A stretch of DNA of 64,000 nucleotides from Hallella bergensis DSM 17361 (GCF_000160535.1 NZ_GG704781.1:923210-987209); one strand, 5' to 3'; positions 35,405-44,920 are shown, numbered from the stretch's first letter. The notes: generated by a model from the sequence alone, not told the origin. Numbers and translations: made by a program.

Positions 35405-36137
35405 TGTGTAACCATCCTTGGATGATTGTTCAGGGTGTAAAATATAATTACCGATTTTCAGTCATGATTTTCTGGTCAATGAGAGCAGATTGCGCCATGT
35501 TTTTACTTGCAAAATCAGTTCGGAGCTGTGAAAAATATCAAGTGCATTGCGGTTCCTATCCTTTGGTGATGCGGATAGGGTCTTATGGCAGTGCGACGGA
35601 AGCCTTCCCGCAGTGCTGTTGCGGCTTCATCGTCTTGCCGTTTGATATGCAATCGTGAGGGTATAAGCCAACTTCATCAAGGGACTTTTGATAAAGCTCT
35701 GGAAATCAGCAATTTAGTTTTTATGCTAAAATTTAAGAATTTCGAGTCAAAGGACTGATATTTTTGAAAACGCTAATTATAAGGCGATGTTTGTCAACAT
35801 AATTAGCGGTTTTAGTAGAGAATGAGTGCATGTTCATCTTACCTGTCAATGACAGTTCCGACCTTAATCAAATAGCTTTTTTTATGTCCTATTTCTCTTC
35901 GATTCTCAATTCGGAGAGCGTACCATCTGATTTTTACTGAAATTTTATAGAACAAAAAAAACTTGAAAATCATTTAGTTGACAAATAAATTTGCACCTTT
36001 GCAAAGAGTGTCGGTTCCACAGCAACTCATGGTGTTGCTATTGGTGCCCATGGCAGACATGTCGTCAGGAGAGTAGTTCACATATAAAATAATTGGTGTG
36101 AGGGGAGACACTATGTTAGCATCTTAATCAGGAAATC
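35405..36137. other. Intergenic region of about 730 bases upstream of the polysaccharide genes
   Basis: No convincing gene. An 84-codon frame at 35404-35658 has no recognisable sequence. CGCTAATTAT (35771-35780) pairs with 35799-35808 and is followed by GTTTTAG, a possible terminator. CACCTTTG (35994-36001) may be an imperfect -7 box for the dehydratase, with about 130 bases of leader in which AGCAAC/GTTGCT (36018-36040) can form a small stem. Confidence 0.45.
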
Positions 36138-38087
36138 ATGAACATATTTGGCAAATTGGCAAATTGGTATTTCACCAAAGGTGCACTGCCGTATTGGTGC
36201 GTGTTGATACTCGACAGTTTGATTTGTTATTTCTCGGGGATACTCGTATTCTGGTTATATTACCGCAGTGCAGTAACTTTAGGAAATATTGTCTTGTTGT
36301 CTAAAACAATTTTGGTCTATATGTGCTTCAACCTCATTGGGTTTCGCATTTTTCGCACATATAGTGGAATTATCAGATATTCATCCTTTGTAGACTTGCA
36401 GCGTGTGGCCTACGCCATGGCTCTGAGCTGTTTTATAGCTGAGGTGGCTCACTATGCCATTTATTATTTGGATCTTGACTTTGTGAGATTGCAGGGCAGG
36501 CAAATCTTCCTGATGTATTTTATTGCCACGATCCTGATGTGGGCCATGCGCGTCTTTGTTAAAACCCTTTATGACATTGGATTCAGCATGGAAAACGGCG
36601 AACGTGCTATGGTTTACGGCGTTCACGAGGGCGGAGTGGCACTGGCCAAGATGATACGCAACACCAAGCCGGCCAAATTCCAGCTCAAGGGCTTTATAAT
36701 GCATGATCGCAGTTATAAAGGAAGGATGCTGATGGGTGTGAGAATCTATGAACCCAATGATGACTTGTCGGAGATGCTGAAGGATATGAACATTCAGGCG
36801 GTGTTGGTTTCTCCCTTGCAGACAGAACGATTCAGAGAAGACCAGAAACTGCAGGATATGCTCATCAGCGCGGGTATTCACATCTACATGATGGAGTCGC
36901 AGGAGTGGAGCGAAAACGAAGAACTGTCAGCCAACCAACTGAAAGAAATCAAGATCGAGGATTTACTGCCGCGTGACGAGATTGAGGTCGATATGAACGC
37001 TATCGGCAATATGTTGACCGGCAAACGGGTGATGATAACTGGGTCGGCAGGAAGCATCGGCTCGGAAATGGTGCGACAGGTGGCTGCATATCATCCGGAT
37101 AACATGATTCTCATTGACCAAGCTGAGACACCACAGCACGAAATCAGAATGATGGTGGCCAAAAATTTTCCCGACATCAAATGCGAGACAATCGTGGTCA
37201 GCATCACGCAGCAGAATCGCATGGAGGATCTCTTTGCCAAATATAGGCCGCACTACTTGTTCCATGCGGCAGCATACAAGCATGTGCCGATGATGGAGGA
37301 CAACCCCAGCGAGGCTATATATAATAATGTGAACGGCACAAAGATTATTGCAGATCTCAGTGTGAAATATGGCGTAAGGAAGTTCGTAATGATCTCGACC
37401 GACAAAGCCGTGAACCCTACTAATGTAATGGGGTGTTCCAAACGCATATGCGAAATCTACTGCCAGAGCTTGGACAATGCCATTCGTGCGGGAGAGAAAA
37501 CAGACGTTCAAGGACGTGCTGCCATCACTCAGTTTGTAACAACTCGCTTTGGAAACGTATTGGGATCCAATGGGTCTGTTATTCCTTTGTTTGAAAAGCA
37601 GATTAAAGCCGGTGGTCCCGTAACGGTGACCCATCCAGATATCATTCGGTTCTTCATGCTTATCTCGGAAGCCTGCAAGCTTGTGCTTGAGGCGGGCACG
37701 CATGGAGAAGGAGGCCAAGTGTTTGTCTTTGACATGGGTAAGCCTGTGAAAATAGCCGACTTGGCCACACGCATGATTAAGCTGAGCGGAATGCAGGGCG
37801 TGAAAATCAAATATACTGGGTTGCGTGCCGGAGAGAAACTCTACGAAGAGGTGCTGTCGAACAAGGAAAATACCCTGCCGAGTTTCCACAAGAAGATTCG
37901 CGTGGCAAAAGTCAGGGAATATGACCACAACACGGTTGTGCAGCAGATCGAGCAGCTCGTCGCCGTGGCCAATACTTTTGAGGATATGGAAGTAGTTAGG
38001 GCGATGAAAGCAATGGTGCCGGAATATCATCCCAATAATACAGTGTATTCGGTTATTGAAGACGGGGCAAACGGTGTGGCAAAATGA
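36138..38087 (+). CDS. Nucleotide-sugar 4,6-dehydratase, WbpM/CapD-type membrane protein
   Basis: 649 residues. Four or five membrane segments fill the first 170 residues (LILDSLICYFSGILVFWLYY, IFLMYFIATILMWAMRVFVK). A CoA-binding-like domain follows, and the SDR domain begins with NAD-binding TGSAGSIGSE (302-308 are GxxGxxG). The catalytic Tyr of the YxxxK pair is replaced by Met431 (MGCSK, Lys435), as in the long WbpM-type UDP-GlcNAc 4,6-dehydratases. The family makes precursors of diaminosugars, QuiNAc or FucNAc for O-antigen or capsule. It overlaps the next gene by four bases (ATGA). Confidence 0.92.
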   Translation: MNIFGKLANWYFTKGALPYWCVLILDSLICYFSGILVFWLYYRSAVTLGNIVLLSKTILVYMCFNLIGFRIFRTYSGIIRYSSFVDLQRVAYAMALSCFIAEVAHYAIYYLDLDFVRLQGRQIFLMYFIATILMWAMRVFVKTLYDIGFSMENGERAMVYGVHEGGVALAKMIRNTKPAKFQLKGFIMHDRSYKGRMLMGVRIYEPNDDLSEMLKDMNIQAVLVSPLQTERFREDQKLQDMLISAGIHIYMMESQEWSENEELSANQLKEIKIEDLLPRDEIEVDMNAIGNMLTGKRVMITGSAGSIGSEMVRQVAAYHPDNMILIDQAETPQHEIRMMVAKNFPDIKCETIVVSITQQNRMEDLFAKYRPHYLFHAAAYKHVPMMEDNPSEAIYNNVNGTKIIADLSVKYGVRKFVMISTDKAVNPTNVMGCSKRICEIYCQSLDNAIRAGEKTDVQGRAAITQFVTTRFGNVLGSNGSVIPLFEKQIKAGGPVTVTHPDIIRFFMLISEACKLVLEAGTHGEGGQVFVFDMGKPVKIADLATRMIKLSGMQGVKIKYTGLRAGEKLYEEVLSNKENTLPSFHKKIRVAKVREYDHNTVVQQIEQLVAVANTFEDMEVVRAMKAMVPEYHPNNTVYSVIEDGANGVAK

Positions 38088-39178
38088 GCACGACCCAAAT
38101 TTTTCTCTCACTGATTAAGTCTGAACTCTGGCAAGAACCACTGCCACGTGAGATTAAAATGGACGATAATCTCTTTCGACAGTGTGTCATGATGGCCAGA
38201 AAGCAAACGGTTGATGGGCTTCTGGTTAATTCGCTCATCGCAAATCGTATTCATCTCAGTAATTTCAATGCAGCCGAAGCCTTGGTAACGAAATCTCACG
38301 TAATATCAGAAAATGATCTGGTTAATAAGGGGCTGCAGGATTTATGCAATCTTCTCTCGTCTCATCAAATTAAGTTTCTTGTTGTTAAGGGGCAAACGTT
38401 GGCAGCCCTTTATCCTCATCCGAATTACAGAAGATGCGGCGACATAGATTTCTATGTATACCCGGACTACTTTGACAAGGCGCGCGAAGTTATAGAGTCG
38501 GAATGGAGAGTAAGAATCGAAGGAGATGATGAAGATGCGGAACAGCATGTTAGCTTTACATATCATGATGTTTGTTTCGAGATGCACTTCTGTCTGATGA
38601 AATTTGCATCAAGACGTAATCAGCGTGTGTTTGACAGGTTGATAGCAGAGAGTGAGCTGTCGTATAGACTTGTAGGAAATGTACAAGTACCGGTGTTGGA
38701 GGATGAGTTAAACTTGGTCTATACCTTCTTGCACTTATATCACCATTTGATAGAGCTTGGAGTTGGTCTGCGACAGTTTTGTGATGTCGCAATATTAATG
38801 AACCATATGAAGATGGATCAAGCACAAAAAGACAGGGTGACGAATCTTCTTAGACAGCTGGGATTCCTCAAGCCATTCCATATGGTTGAGTCGTTATTGC
38901 ATAAAAAGCTTGGTCTTGATACCAAAAAAATGCTATCTATGGAAACAACGAAGGATAGTTGCTATGAATCGTTTGTGATGGATATTGTGTTCAAACGCGG
39001 AAACTTCGGCAAGTTTGGCCGTAAGAATGCGGTTCGATCAGGTTGGAAATATAATCTGGAGGCATTCGGTACAAAGCTTAGACATTACGGTATGCTGTTC
39101 ATGCTATCACCCAGAGAAAATGCATCTTACTTCCTAAGGGTGCTTCCCAAGCGTGCCTTTGGATTAATGAAGCGATGA
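38084..39178 (+). CDS. Nucleotidyltransferase-fold protein (NTP_transf_5-like)
   Basis: 364 residues. LLVVKGQTLAALYP-like segment (FLVVKGQTLAALYPHPNYR) followed by RCGDIDFYVYPDYFDKA gives the GDxD metal motif of the putative nucleotidyltransferases found in polysaccharide clusters, and CFEMHFCLMKF may supply the third acidic residue. It overlaps the dehydratase by ATGA, implying translational coupling. Its real substrate is unknown; a role in surface polysaccharide or lipid-linked sugar modification is inferred from context. Confidence 0.75.
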   Translation: MSTTQIFLSLIKSELWQEPLPREIKMDDNLFRQCVMMARKQTVDGLLVNSLIANRIHLSNFNAAEALVTKSHVISENDLVNKGLQDLCNLLSSHQIKFLVVKGQTLAALYPHPNYRRCGDIDFYVYPDYFDKAREVIESEWRVRIEGDDEDAEQHVSFTYHDVCFEMHFCLMKFASRRNQRVFDRLIAESELSYRLVGNVQVPVLEDELNLVYTFLHLYHHLIELGVGLRQFCDVAILMNHMKMDQAQKDRVTNLLRQLGFLKPFHMVESLLHKKLGLDTKKMLSMETTKDSCYESFVMDIVFKRGNFGKFGRKNAVRSGWKYNLEAFGTKLRHYGMLFMLSPRENASYFLRVLPKRAFGLMKR

Positions 39179-39269
39179 TAACAACTCTTGACTATCAATC
39201 CTTACCCACAACAGCAAAGTATGAAAAGCAGACGATTGGGTGGAACAAATGTACAAATTATATGTTAAT

Positions 39270-39914
39270 ATGGAAAACAAGAAGGTAAAAAATATACGCA
39301 ATGAAAGGCTTGCTGAGTTGTTGGTGAAAAGATTAAAACGCCGTCATTACGACGCTTATTTTTGTCACGATGCAGGAGAGGTGCTGGATAAACTTAAAGC
39401 GTTGATTCCTGAAAACTCGACGGTAACATGGGGAGGGTCGGACACTATTCGATCGCTTGGCGTAACCGATATGCTCAAGGCTGGCAATTATGAGGTATAC
39501 GACCGTGATGATGTGACCACTACGGAAGATAAATTGCGTGTCTACCGCAAGGCTTTTGAATGCGACTTTTACCTTTCGAGTGTAAATGCTATCAGCGAGG
39601 ATGGTGTTATCGTAAATATAGATGGCAACGGAAATCGGGTGGCAGCCATTACCTGGGGGCCGAAGCATGTGATTTTGATTATCGGTCTCAACAAAGTATG
39701 CCAAGACACAGATGCGGCATTGAAGCGTGCCCGGTCTACTGCTGCACCTGTCAATATGTCGCGCTTTGACTTTGAAACACTGTGCCAGAAAGATGGTGTG
39801 TGCCACAACTGCCTCTCGCCCGACAGCATCTGTAATTACATTTCTATTCAACGGATGTCCCATCCGGCCGGCCGGCATATTGTCATTTTAGTAGACCAAG
39901 AGCTGGGTTATTGA
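39270..39914 (+). CDS. LUD-domain protein (LutC/YkgG-like)
   Basis: 214 residues from ATG 39270 (MENKKVKNIRNERLAELL); an upstream ATG adds ten residues without a family match. The core VTWGGSDTIRSLGVTDMLK, DFYLSSVNAISEDGVIVNID and GPKHVILIIGLNKV is that of LUD domain proteins. A C-terminal KDGVCHNCLSPDSICNYIS has four Cys in a loose cluster. LutC takes part in lactate oxidation with LutA and LutB, but these are absent here, so the role of this stand-alone member is open. Confidence 0.85.
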   Translation: MENKKVKNIRNERLAELLVKRLKRRHYDAYFCHDAGEVLDKLKALIPENSTVTWGGSDTIRSLGVTDMLKAGNYEVYDRDDVTTTEDKLRVYRKAFECDFYLSSVNAISEDGVIVNIDGNGNRVAAITWGPKHVILIIGLNKVCQDTDAALKRARSTAAPVNMSRFDFETLCQKDGVCHNCLSPDSICNYISIQRMSHPAGRHIVILVDQELGY

Positions 39915-39970
39915 GACGAGTGAGCCTTGGGCGCTTTGGTAGAGCTAATATTCTTAGAAGTGGGAAACGA

Positions 39971-40756
39971 TTACGATTCGGCAAAGTTTGGATGACCTGC
40001 CAAAGCATGAGCACCATATAGGGCAAAGTCTCCCCGTGCCGGATCTCCGGGAAACACTTGCGCCATTTGCTGCGTAAGGGCAACGGCAGTACGCCACGAG
40101 GCTGTCCTTGTTGTCACGAGATTCAGCTGGCGGGCTGTCTGCAAGACGTGTGTGTCCATGGGAACATATAACGACGCTTTGTCGATGGCATCTGCCCACA
40201 GTCCCAAATCCACGGGTGAATGGTCGCGAACCATCCAACGCAGGAACATGCACTGTCGCTTGCATAGCGAGGTGATGGGACGAGATACAATTCCTGTGAT
40301 TCCCTTGTTTTTGAAATAGTCGGACATGGCCATAAGTACATTGAGGGCATCTCCGTTGGCTGTGCAACCCACGCGGGCATGACAGGCTGCAAACTCTCCA
40401 AGCGAGCCGTAAGTGATGAACAGATGCTGCAATGACAGCAAGAACACATACATTGTGTGGTTGTTGTATAATCGGTAAAAGCATCGATTGTTATCCGGAA
40501 TGTCCTCTTTGAAAGCTCCACTCCTTACCCACTCGTAGGGGTTGTTCCTGCTGTTGGTAAGTAGTGAATGTATCTTGGGCAAGAATTGTCGGCGTGATCC
40601 ATAACTCAGGCAACTGGCAATAAAGGCCATTGTTTCCTGATTGAGTCTCCCCTCTACCTGATGCATGAACCATGAGGGGTCGCCTTCTATAAATGCCTCC
40701 GTTTCAAAGCGGTCGGCATAATCAATGAGTAGTTTGTGCGTTGCAATCTCCATCAT
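39971..40756 (-). CDS. DUF2400 (TIGR02757) family protein
   Basis: 261 residues. Features: QETMAFIASCLSYGSRRQFL, GSLGEFAACHARVGC, KRQCMFLRWMVRDHSPVDLG and YVPMDTHVLQTARQLNL. The last two resemble the helix-hairpin-helix and active-site region of DNA glycosylases of the HhH-GPD fold, and this family is a distant relative. No function has been shown to my knowledge. Start is ATG 40756 or 40753. Convergent with the LUD gene. Confidence 0.85.
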   Translation of the reverse strand: MMEIATHKLLIDYADRFETEAFIEGDPSWFMHQVEGRLNQETMAFIASCLSYGSRRQFLPKIHSLLTNSRNNPYEWVRSGAFKEDIPDNNRCFYRLYNNHTMYVFLLSLQHLFITYGSLGEFAACHARVGCTANGDALNVLMAMSDYFKNKGITGIVSRPITSLCKRQCMFLRWMVRDHSPVDLGLWADAIDKASLYVPMDTHVLQTARQLNLVTTRTASWRTAVALTQQMAQVFPGDPARGDFALYGAHALAGHPNFAES

Positions 40757-40814
40757 GTACTTGCACGTGAAAAAACAATGATTGAATAACGGTGGGGCAC
40801 CTGTCCGGAATATA

Positions 40815-40851
40815 AATGACCTGCCTCTGATATCCTCAAAAACAGGTCATT
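40815..40851 (-). terminator. Terminator of the thioredoxin-MarR operon
   Basis: AATGACCTG (40815-40823) pairs with CAGGTCATT (40843-40851) over a 19-base loop, beginning 17 bases after the MarR stop; only AU-rich sequence follows on the minus strand. Confidence 0.5.
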
Positions 40852-40867
40852 CCATGTTTCCAGACAT

Positions 40868-41230
40868 TCACCTTCTTGAGGTTAAACGCTCAAGTCCAGC
40901 GGGCATCTTAATGTCGTCACAATGTATCTGACTGAGCTTGTCCCGTCCCTTTTTAGTGATACGGAACTTCTGGCATCGGCTGTCCTCCTCACAGGGTTGT
41001 CTGTGAATGTACATTTGCTTTTCGAGCGACGCTATTATTTTTGAGGCATTGGAGCGCGTGACTCCCAAAGCCTCAGCGATTTCTCCCGCAAAGCGTGTCT
41101 TGCCATCAGACAGCACACAAAGCAACGCGGCTTCGTTTATGTTGAGGCCAACAGCTTGTTGAAGTTCGTTTTCAAAGCTAACGACAGCCCGATAGATGTC
41201 TCTTATTCTGCATAGGCAGGAATTGTCCAT
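40868..41230 (-). CDS. MarR-like winged-helix regulator
   Basis: 120 residues. ALLCVLSDGKTRFAGEIAEALGVTRSNASKIIASLEKQ reads in outline as the winged helix of MarR proteins, followed by the wing (SRCQKFRITKKGRDKLSQI). It starts 7 bases after the thioredoxin stop, so the two are co-transcribed. A link to redox or stress control is an inference; Cys5 and Cys7 in the N-terminus could sense oxidants. Confidence 0.8.
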   Translation of the reverse strand: MDNSCLCRIRDIYRAVVSFENELQQAVGLNINEAALLCVLSDGKTRFAGEIAEALGVTRSNASKIIASLEKQMYIHRQPCEEDSRCQKFRITKKGRDKLSQIHCDDIKMPAGLERLTSRR

Positions 41231-41237
41231 CAGTCTA

Positions 41238-41732
41238 TTATTTCAGCAACACCTGCTTGATAATTTCCTCGAACTGTTGCTTGCCCATTGCACCCACAAC
41301 CTTTTGCGGCTCGCCCTGCATGGGGACGAAGATCAGAGTGGGAATAGATTGTACGCCAAAAAGAGAAGCGAGCTCCTGCTGTTGGTCTACGTCTACTTTA
41401 TATACGTCGATTTTTCCATCGTAATCATTTGCCAACTCTTCCAAAATAGGGGCAGTCTGCTTGCATGGTCCGCACCATGTGGCATAGAAGTCAATGATGG
41501 CGGGCTTGGTACCTGCATATTTCCACTCCGTGGGATTGGCTTCATAATCCATCACCTTTTGCTTGAAAGTCTCTTTAGTCAACTCAGTTGTTTTCATCTT
41601 TTTATTCTCCTTTTCCGTTGATGTTTCTACTCGATTGCTGTCTTTGTCTTTCTTACCTTGCTGTCCGGCACACCCCGAGAGCACAATCATTGCTCCCGCA
41701 ACCAAAGTAAAAACGGTTTTGAATGTTCTCAT
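41238..41732 (-). CDS. Thioredoxin-fold lipoprotein
   Basis: 164 residues. Lipobox VLSGC (Cys21), a charged linker (KKDKDSNRVETSTEKENKK), then a thioredoxin domain with ATWCGPCKQ (Cys87, Cys90), the cis-Pro in SIPTLIFVP. It is anchored to a membrane facing the periplasm and probably reduces or exchanges disulfides there. First gene of an operon with the MarR-like regulator; a TATCTTTG -7 box lies 37 bases upstream. Confidence 0.9.
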   Translation of the reverse strand: MRTFKTVFTLVAGAMIVLSGCAGQQGKKDKDSNRVETSTEKENKKMKTTELTKETFKQKVMDYEANPTEWKYAGTKPAIIDFYATWCGPCKQTAPILEELANDYDGKIDVYKVDVDQQQELASLFGVQSIPTLIFVPMQGEPQKVVGAMGKQQFEEIIKQVLLK

Positions 41733-41768
41733 TGTGTGTAATCGTTTTGTTTCCTTTGGAAATTAATA

Positions 41769-41776
41769 CAAAGATA
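41769..41776 (-). promoter_or_regulatory. -7 box of the thioredoxin operon
   Basis: Minus strand TATCTTTG, a full consensus match, 37 bases before the start codon. Confidence 0.6.
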
Positions 41777-41944
41777 AGGTATGTGAAACAATAAAACAAA
41801 TATCCAATGGAAAATATAATATTATATAACCCTTCTTAACCAAAGGCATTATGGTTTAACATTTCCAAGCAAAAACATCTGTATTTCAGTTCGACTTTCC
41901 AATAGAAAAACATGTTTTTTGGTTCAAGAGATGTGCCCTGGGCC

Positions 41945-42397
41945 TTATTCGCCAAGGATTTGGGCAGCATGTTCCTTGACCTTGATTTGCTTAGGCCTGA
42001 ATATTTGCTCGATAACCCCATTTTCATCGGTAACAAAGGTGGTGCGGAATGTGCCCATATACGTGCGCCCATACATTTTCTTTTCACCATATACGCCCAG
42101 TGCCGTAACAAGTTTGAGGTCAGTGTCGGCAATGAGTGGGAAGGGCAGTTGGTGCTTCTCTATGAATTTTTTATGCGACTTTTCATCCTGAATGCTCACG
42201 CCCACAACTGCATAACCTTTTTCGAGAAATGTGTTATAGTTGTCGCGAAGGTTGCACGCTTGATTTGTACATCCCGAGGTCATGTCCTTGGGATAAACAT
42301 AGAGTACAAGTTTCTTGCCTTTAAAATCGCTCAGTTTAATTTCGTTACCGTCCTGGTCTTTGCCAAGAATCTCGGGTAATCTTTCTCCTATTTCCAT
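41945..42397 (-). CDS. bcp: Thioredoxin-dependent peroxiredoxin, Bcp/PrxQ type
   Basis: 150 residues. Peroxidatic Cys43 and resolving Cys48 in SGCTNQACNLRD show the atypical 2-Cys PrxQ arrangement; DFKGKKLVLYVYPKDMT and VGVSIQDEKSHKKFIEKH complete the fold. It reduces hydroperoxides with electrons from thioredoxin. It lies on the same strand as the neighbouring thioredoxin lipoprotein but has its own promoter; the two act in different compartments. Confidence 0.93.
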   Translation of the reverse strand: MEIGERLPEILGKDQDGNEIKLSDFKGKKLVLYVYPKDMTSGCTNQACNLRDNYNTFLEKGYAVVGVSIQDEKSHKKFIEKHQLPFPLIADTDLKLVTALGVYGEKKMYGRTYMGTFRTTFVTDENGVIEQIFRPKQIKVKEHAAQILGE

Positions 42398-42501
42398 GAT
42401 GAATACTTTTAATGTGTTTCCTGTGAATGTCAGAACATTCCACGTGTAAATGTTAATATGGCCAGCTGCAATCTATATTCACTGCCATAGAAGTTGTGTT
42501 A

Positions 42502-42509
42502 CAAATTTA
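42502..42509 (-). promoter_or_regulatory. -7 box of the bcp promoter
   Basis: Minus strand TAAATTTG, a full consensus match, about 105 bases before the start codon. Confidence 0.5.
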
Positions 42510-42658
42510 CAAGAAAAATAAGAGCAAACCAAACGAATGTTTGTAAAAATTTCACGATGCTATGTTACTGTACTTCTTGAGCTTTGCTTTTGGTTTCCAC
42601 CCCCAAATAATAAATACATTTTTCATCTCTTTTGCTCCTTTTATATTGTAAAATTCTT

Positions 42659-42666
42659 TATCTTTG
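42659..42666 (+). promoter_or_regulatory. -7 box of the rmlB-manC operon
   Basis: TATCTTTG, ending 18 bases before the rmlB ATG at 42685. A TTTG lies 24 bases upstream (42631-42634), a little farther than usual. A TTG start codon at 42664 would be inside this box and is excluded. Confidence 0.65.
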
Positions 42667-42684
42667 CAGAAAACTATTCATCTT

Positions 42685-43824
42685 ATGGATTACAAACACA
42701 ACATTATGATCACCGGTGGTGCTGGTTTTATCGGGAGCCACGTGGTGCGTTTATTTGTCAACAAGTATTCTGACTATCGTATTATCAACGTCGACAAGCT
42801 AACCTATGCGGGCAACCTTGCCACGTTAAAAGATGTGGAGTCCGAGCCAAATTATGTTTTTGTAAAGGCTGACATCTGCGATTTTGACAAGATGTGTAAG
42901 CTGATAAGCGATTACCAGGTAGATGGAATCATACACCTTGCTGCCGAGAGTCATGTAGACCGTAGCATCAAGGATCCGTTTACATTTGCACGAACCAATG
43001 TGATGGGAACGTTGAGTTTGTTACAAGCTGCAAGACTTTATTGGGAGAGTTTGCCTGAGAAATACGAAGGCAAGCGGTTCTATCACATATCCACCGACGA
43101 AGTTTACGGTTCGTTGGAACTCTCCAACCCAGAGGGAATGAAATCTCCTTTCACCACCAAGGCCTCGTCGGATCATCATCATGCCTACGGCACCGAGTTC
43201 TTTACGGAAGATAAAAGATACATGCCCCACAGCCCTTATTCGGCTTCCAAAGCCAGCAGCGACCATTTCGTGCGAGCCTTCCACGATACGTATGGCATGC
43301 CAACGATAGTGACCAATTGTTCAAACAACTACGGTCCCTATCAGTTCCCCGAGAAACTAATTCCTTTGTTTATTAACAATATACGGCATCGCAAACCGCT
43401 ACCCGTATATGGTAAGGGAGAGAATGTGCGTGACTGGCTGTATGTGGAGGATCATGCCCGTGCCATCGACCTTATCTTTCACAAAGGTAACATTGCCGAC
43501 ACCTATAATATAGGTGGATTCAACGAGTGGAAGAATATTGATATCATCAAGGTTCTCATCAAGACCGTCGACCGCTTGCTTGGCCGTCCTGAAGGTGCTG
43601 ACGACGACTTGATCACCTACGTGACCGACCGTCTGGGGCATGATGCCCGTTATGCTATCGACAGCCGCAAGCTGCAACGTGAGTTGGGTTGGGAGCCAAG
43701 TCTGCAGTTTGAGGAGGGGGTTGAACGAACGGTGAAATGGTATCTCGACAATCAGGATTGGATGGACAACGTTACGAGCGGTGACTATCTGAAGTATTAT
43801 GACGACATGTACAAGAACCGATAG
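42685..43824 (+). CDS. rmlB: dTDP-glucose 4,6-dehydratase
   Basis: 379 residues from ATG 42685. NAD-binding ITGGAGFIGSHVV, HLAAESHVDRSI, HISTDEVYGSL with the catalytic Asp-Glu, and YSASKASSDH with Tyr and Lys of the SDR triad are all typical of RmlB; TNCSNNYGPYQFPEKLIP also fits. It makes dTDP-4-keto-6-deoxyglucose, the precursor of dTDP-rhamnose and related sugars. No rmlA, rmlC or rmlD is adjacent. manC follows 17 bases later, forming a two-gene nucleotide-sugar operon. Confidence 0.93.
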   Translation: MDYKHNIMITGGAGFIGSHVVRLFVNKYSDYRIINVDKLTYAGNLATLKDVESEPNYVFVKADICDFDKMCKLISDYQVDGIIHLAAESHVDRSIKDPFTFARTNVMGTLSLLQAARLYWESLPEKYEGKRFYHISTDEVYGSLELSNPEGMKSPFTTKASSDHHHAYGTEFFTEDKRYMPHSPYSASKASSDHFVRAFHDTYGMPTIVTNCSNNYGPYQFPEKLIPLFINNIRHRKPLPVYGKGENVRDWLYVEDHARAIDLIFHKGNIADTYNIGGFNEWKNIDIIKVLIKTVDRLLGRPEGADDDLITYVTDRLGHDARYAIDSRKLQRELGWEPSLQFEEGVERTVKWYLDNQDWMDNVTSGDYLKYYDDMYKNR

Positions 43825-43841
43825 GCAAACAAGACGATCAA

Positions 43842-44897
43842 ATGGCAGACAATAACAATCATATTGTAATCATGGCGGGTGGCATTGGCAGCCGTTTCTG
43901 GCCGATGAGCACACCGCAATACCCCAAGCAGTTTATTGATGTGATGGGTGTGGGGAAGTCGCTCCTTCAACTCACGGTCGATCGATTTACCCCCATTGCG
44001 CCCATGGACAATTTCTGGGTGGTGACAAGCCGCAGTTATGTGGATATCGTCAGGGAACAGCTTCCAGACATATCCGAACAGAACATCTTGGCCGAGCCCG
44101 AGCCCCGCAACACGGCCCCCTGCATCGCATACGCTTGCTGGAAGATCAAGAAGCATTTCCCTGGCGCCAACATCGTTGTCACACCGTCGGATGCACTTGT
44201 GATCAACACCGCCGAATACCAGCGCGTCATTCGCGAGGCCTTGGCCTTTACAGCCACGGGAGACAACATCGTGACAATAGGAATTAAGCCTTCCCGACCG
44301 GAGACGGGATATGGATACATTGCCTCAGCAGACCGGTTGGAGAACAGCGAAATTCATCGTGTGGACTCGTTCAAAGAAAAACCCAACCTGGAAACAGCCG
44401 AGCGATACTTGGCAGCAGGCAACTATTTTTGGAACGCAGGAATCTTTGTCTGGAACGTCAACACCATAACCAATGCCATTTGCAAGTTCACTCCGGATTT
44501 GGCTGAGAAGATGGAGAAGATGAGCCAAGACTTCTATACAGAGCGGGAGGCTGCTACATTAGATGCAATTTTCCCAACGTGTGAGAAGATAAGTATAGAC
44601 TATGCGGTGATGGAGAAATCGGACAGCATCTACACCCTGCCCGCCGAGTTTGGCTGGAGCGATTTGGGCAGTTGGGGCTCGTTGCAAACCTTACTCAACA
44701 GGGATACTGACGGCAACGCTCATGTAGGTCCCAACATCCGGCTCTATGACAGCAAGAACTGCATAGTCCACGCCCAGGATGCCAAACAAGTGGTTGTTCA
44801 GGGCTTGGACGGATATATCGTGGCCCTGCGCAATGGCAGATTATTGATTTGCTCGCTCGACCACGAGCAAATGATCAAGGAATACTCCCAAGATTAA
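43842..44897 (+). CDS. manC: Mannose-1-phosphate guanylyltransferase
   Basis: 351 residues. The nucleotidyltransferase start VIMAGGIGSRFWPMSTPQYP is followed by KQFIDVMG; EPEPRNTAPCIAYA, KEKPNLETAERYL, WNAGIFVWN and FGWSDLGSWGSL are all GMP family marks. It makes GDP-mannose from GTP and mannose-1-phosphate. It lacks the phosphomannose isomerase half of the long bifunctional form, so it is the short type. Co-transcribed with rmlB. Confidence 0.92.
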   Translation: MADNNNHIVIMAGGIGSRFWPMSTPQYPKQFIDVMGVGKSLLQLTVDRFTPIAPMDNFWVVTSRSYVDIVREQLPDISEQNILAEPEPRNTAPCIAYACWKIKKHFPGANIVVTPSDALVINTAEYQRVIREALAFTATGDNIVTIGIKPSRPETGYGYIASADRLENSEIHRVDSFKEKPNLETAERYLAAGNYFWNAGIFVWNVNTITNAICKFTPDLAEKMEKMSQDFYTEREAATLDAIFPTCEKISIDYAVMEKSDSIYTLPAEFGWSDLGSWGSLQTLLNRDTDGNAHVGPNIRLYDSKNCIVHAQDAKQVVVQGLDGYIVALRNGRLLICSLDHEQMIKEYSQD

Positions 44898-44920
44898 AAG
44901 GAAAAAACAATCGGATTGTT

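Noticed and set aside
35404..35658. 84-codon plus frame after the IS remnant
   Set aside because: No recognisable sequence and not in continuity with the transposase frame.
36963..38111. Open frame of about 380 codons on the minus strand opposite the WbpM-type gene
   Set aside because: Antisense to clear SDR dehydratase motifs; its sequence is rich in His and Cys without family features.
40485..40500. Third copy of the TTCCGGATAAC repeat core, on the minus strand
   Set aside because: Only 11 bases match and they lie within the coding sequence of the DUF2400 gene, so chance is enough.
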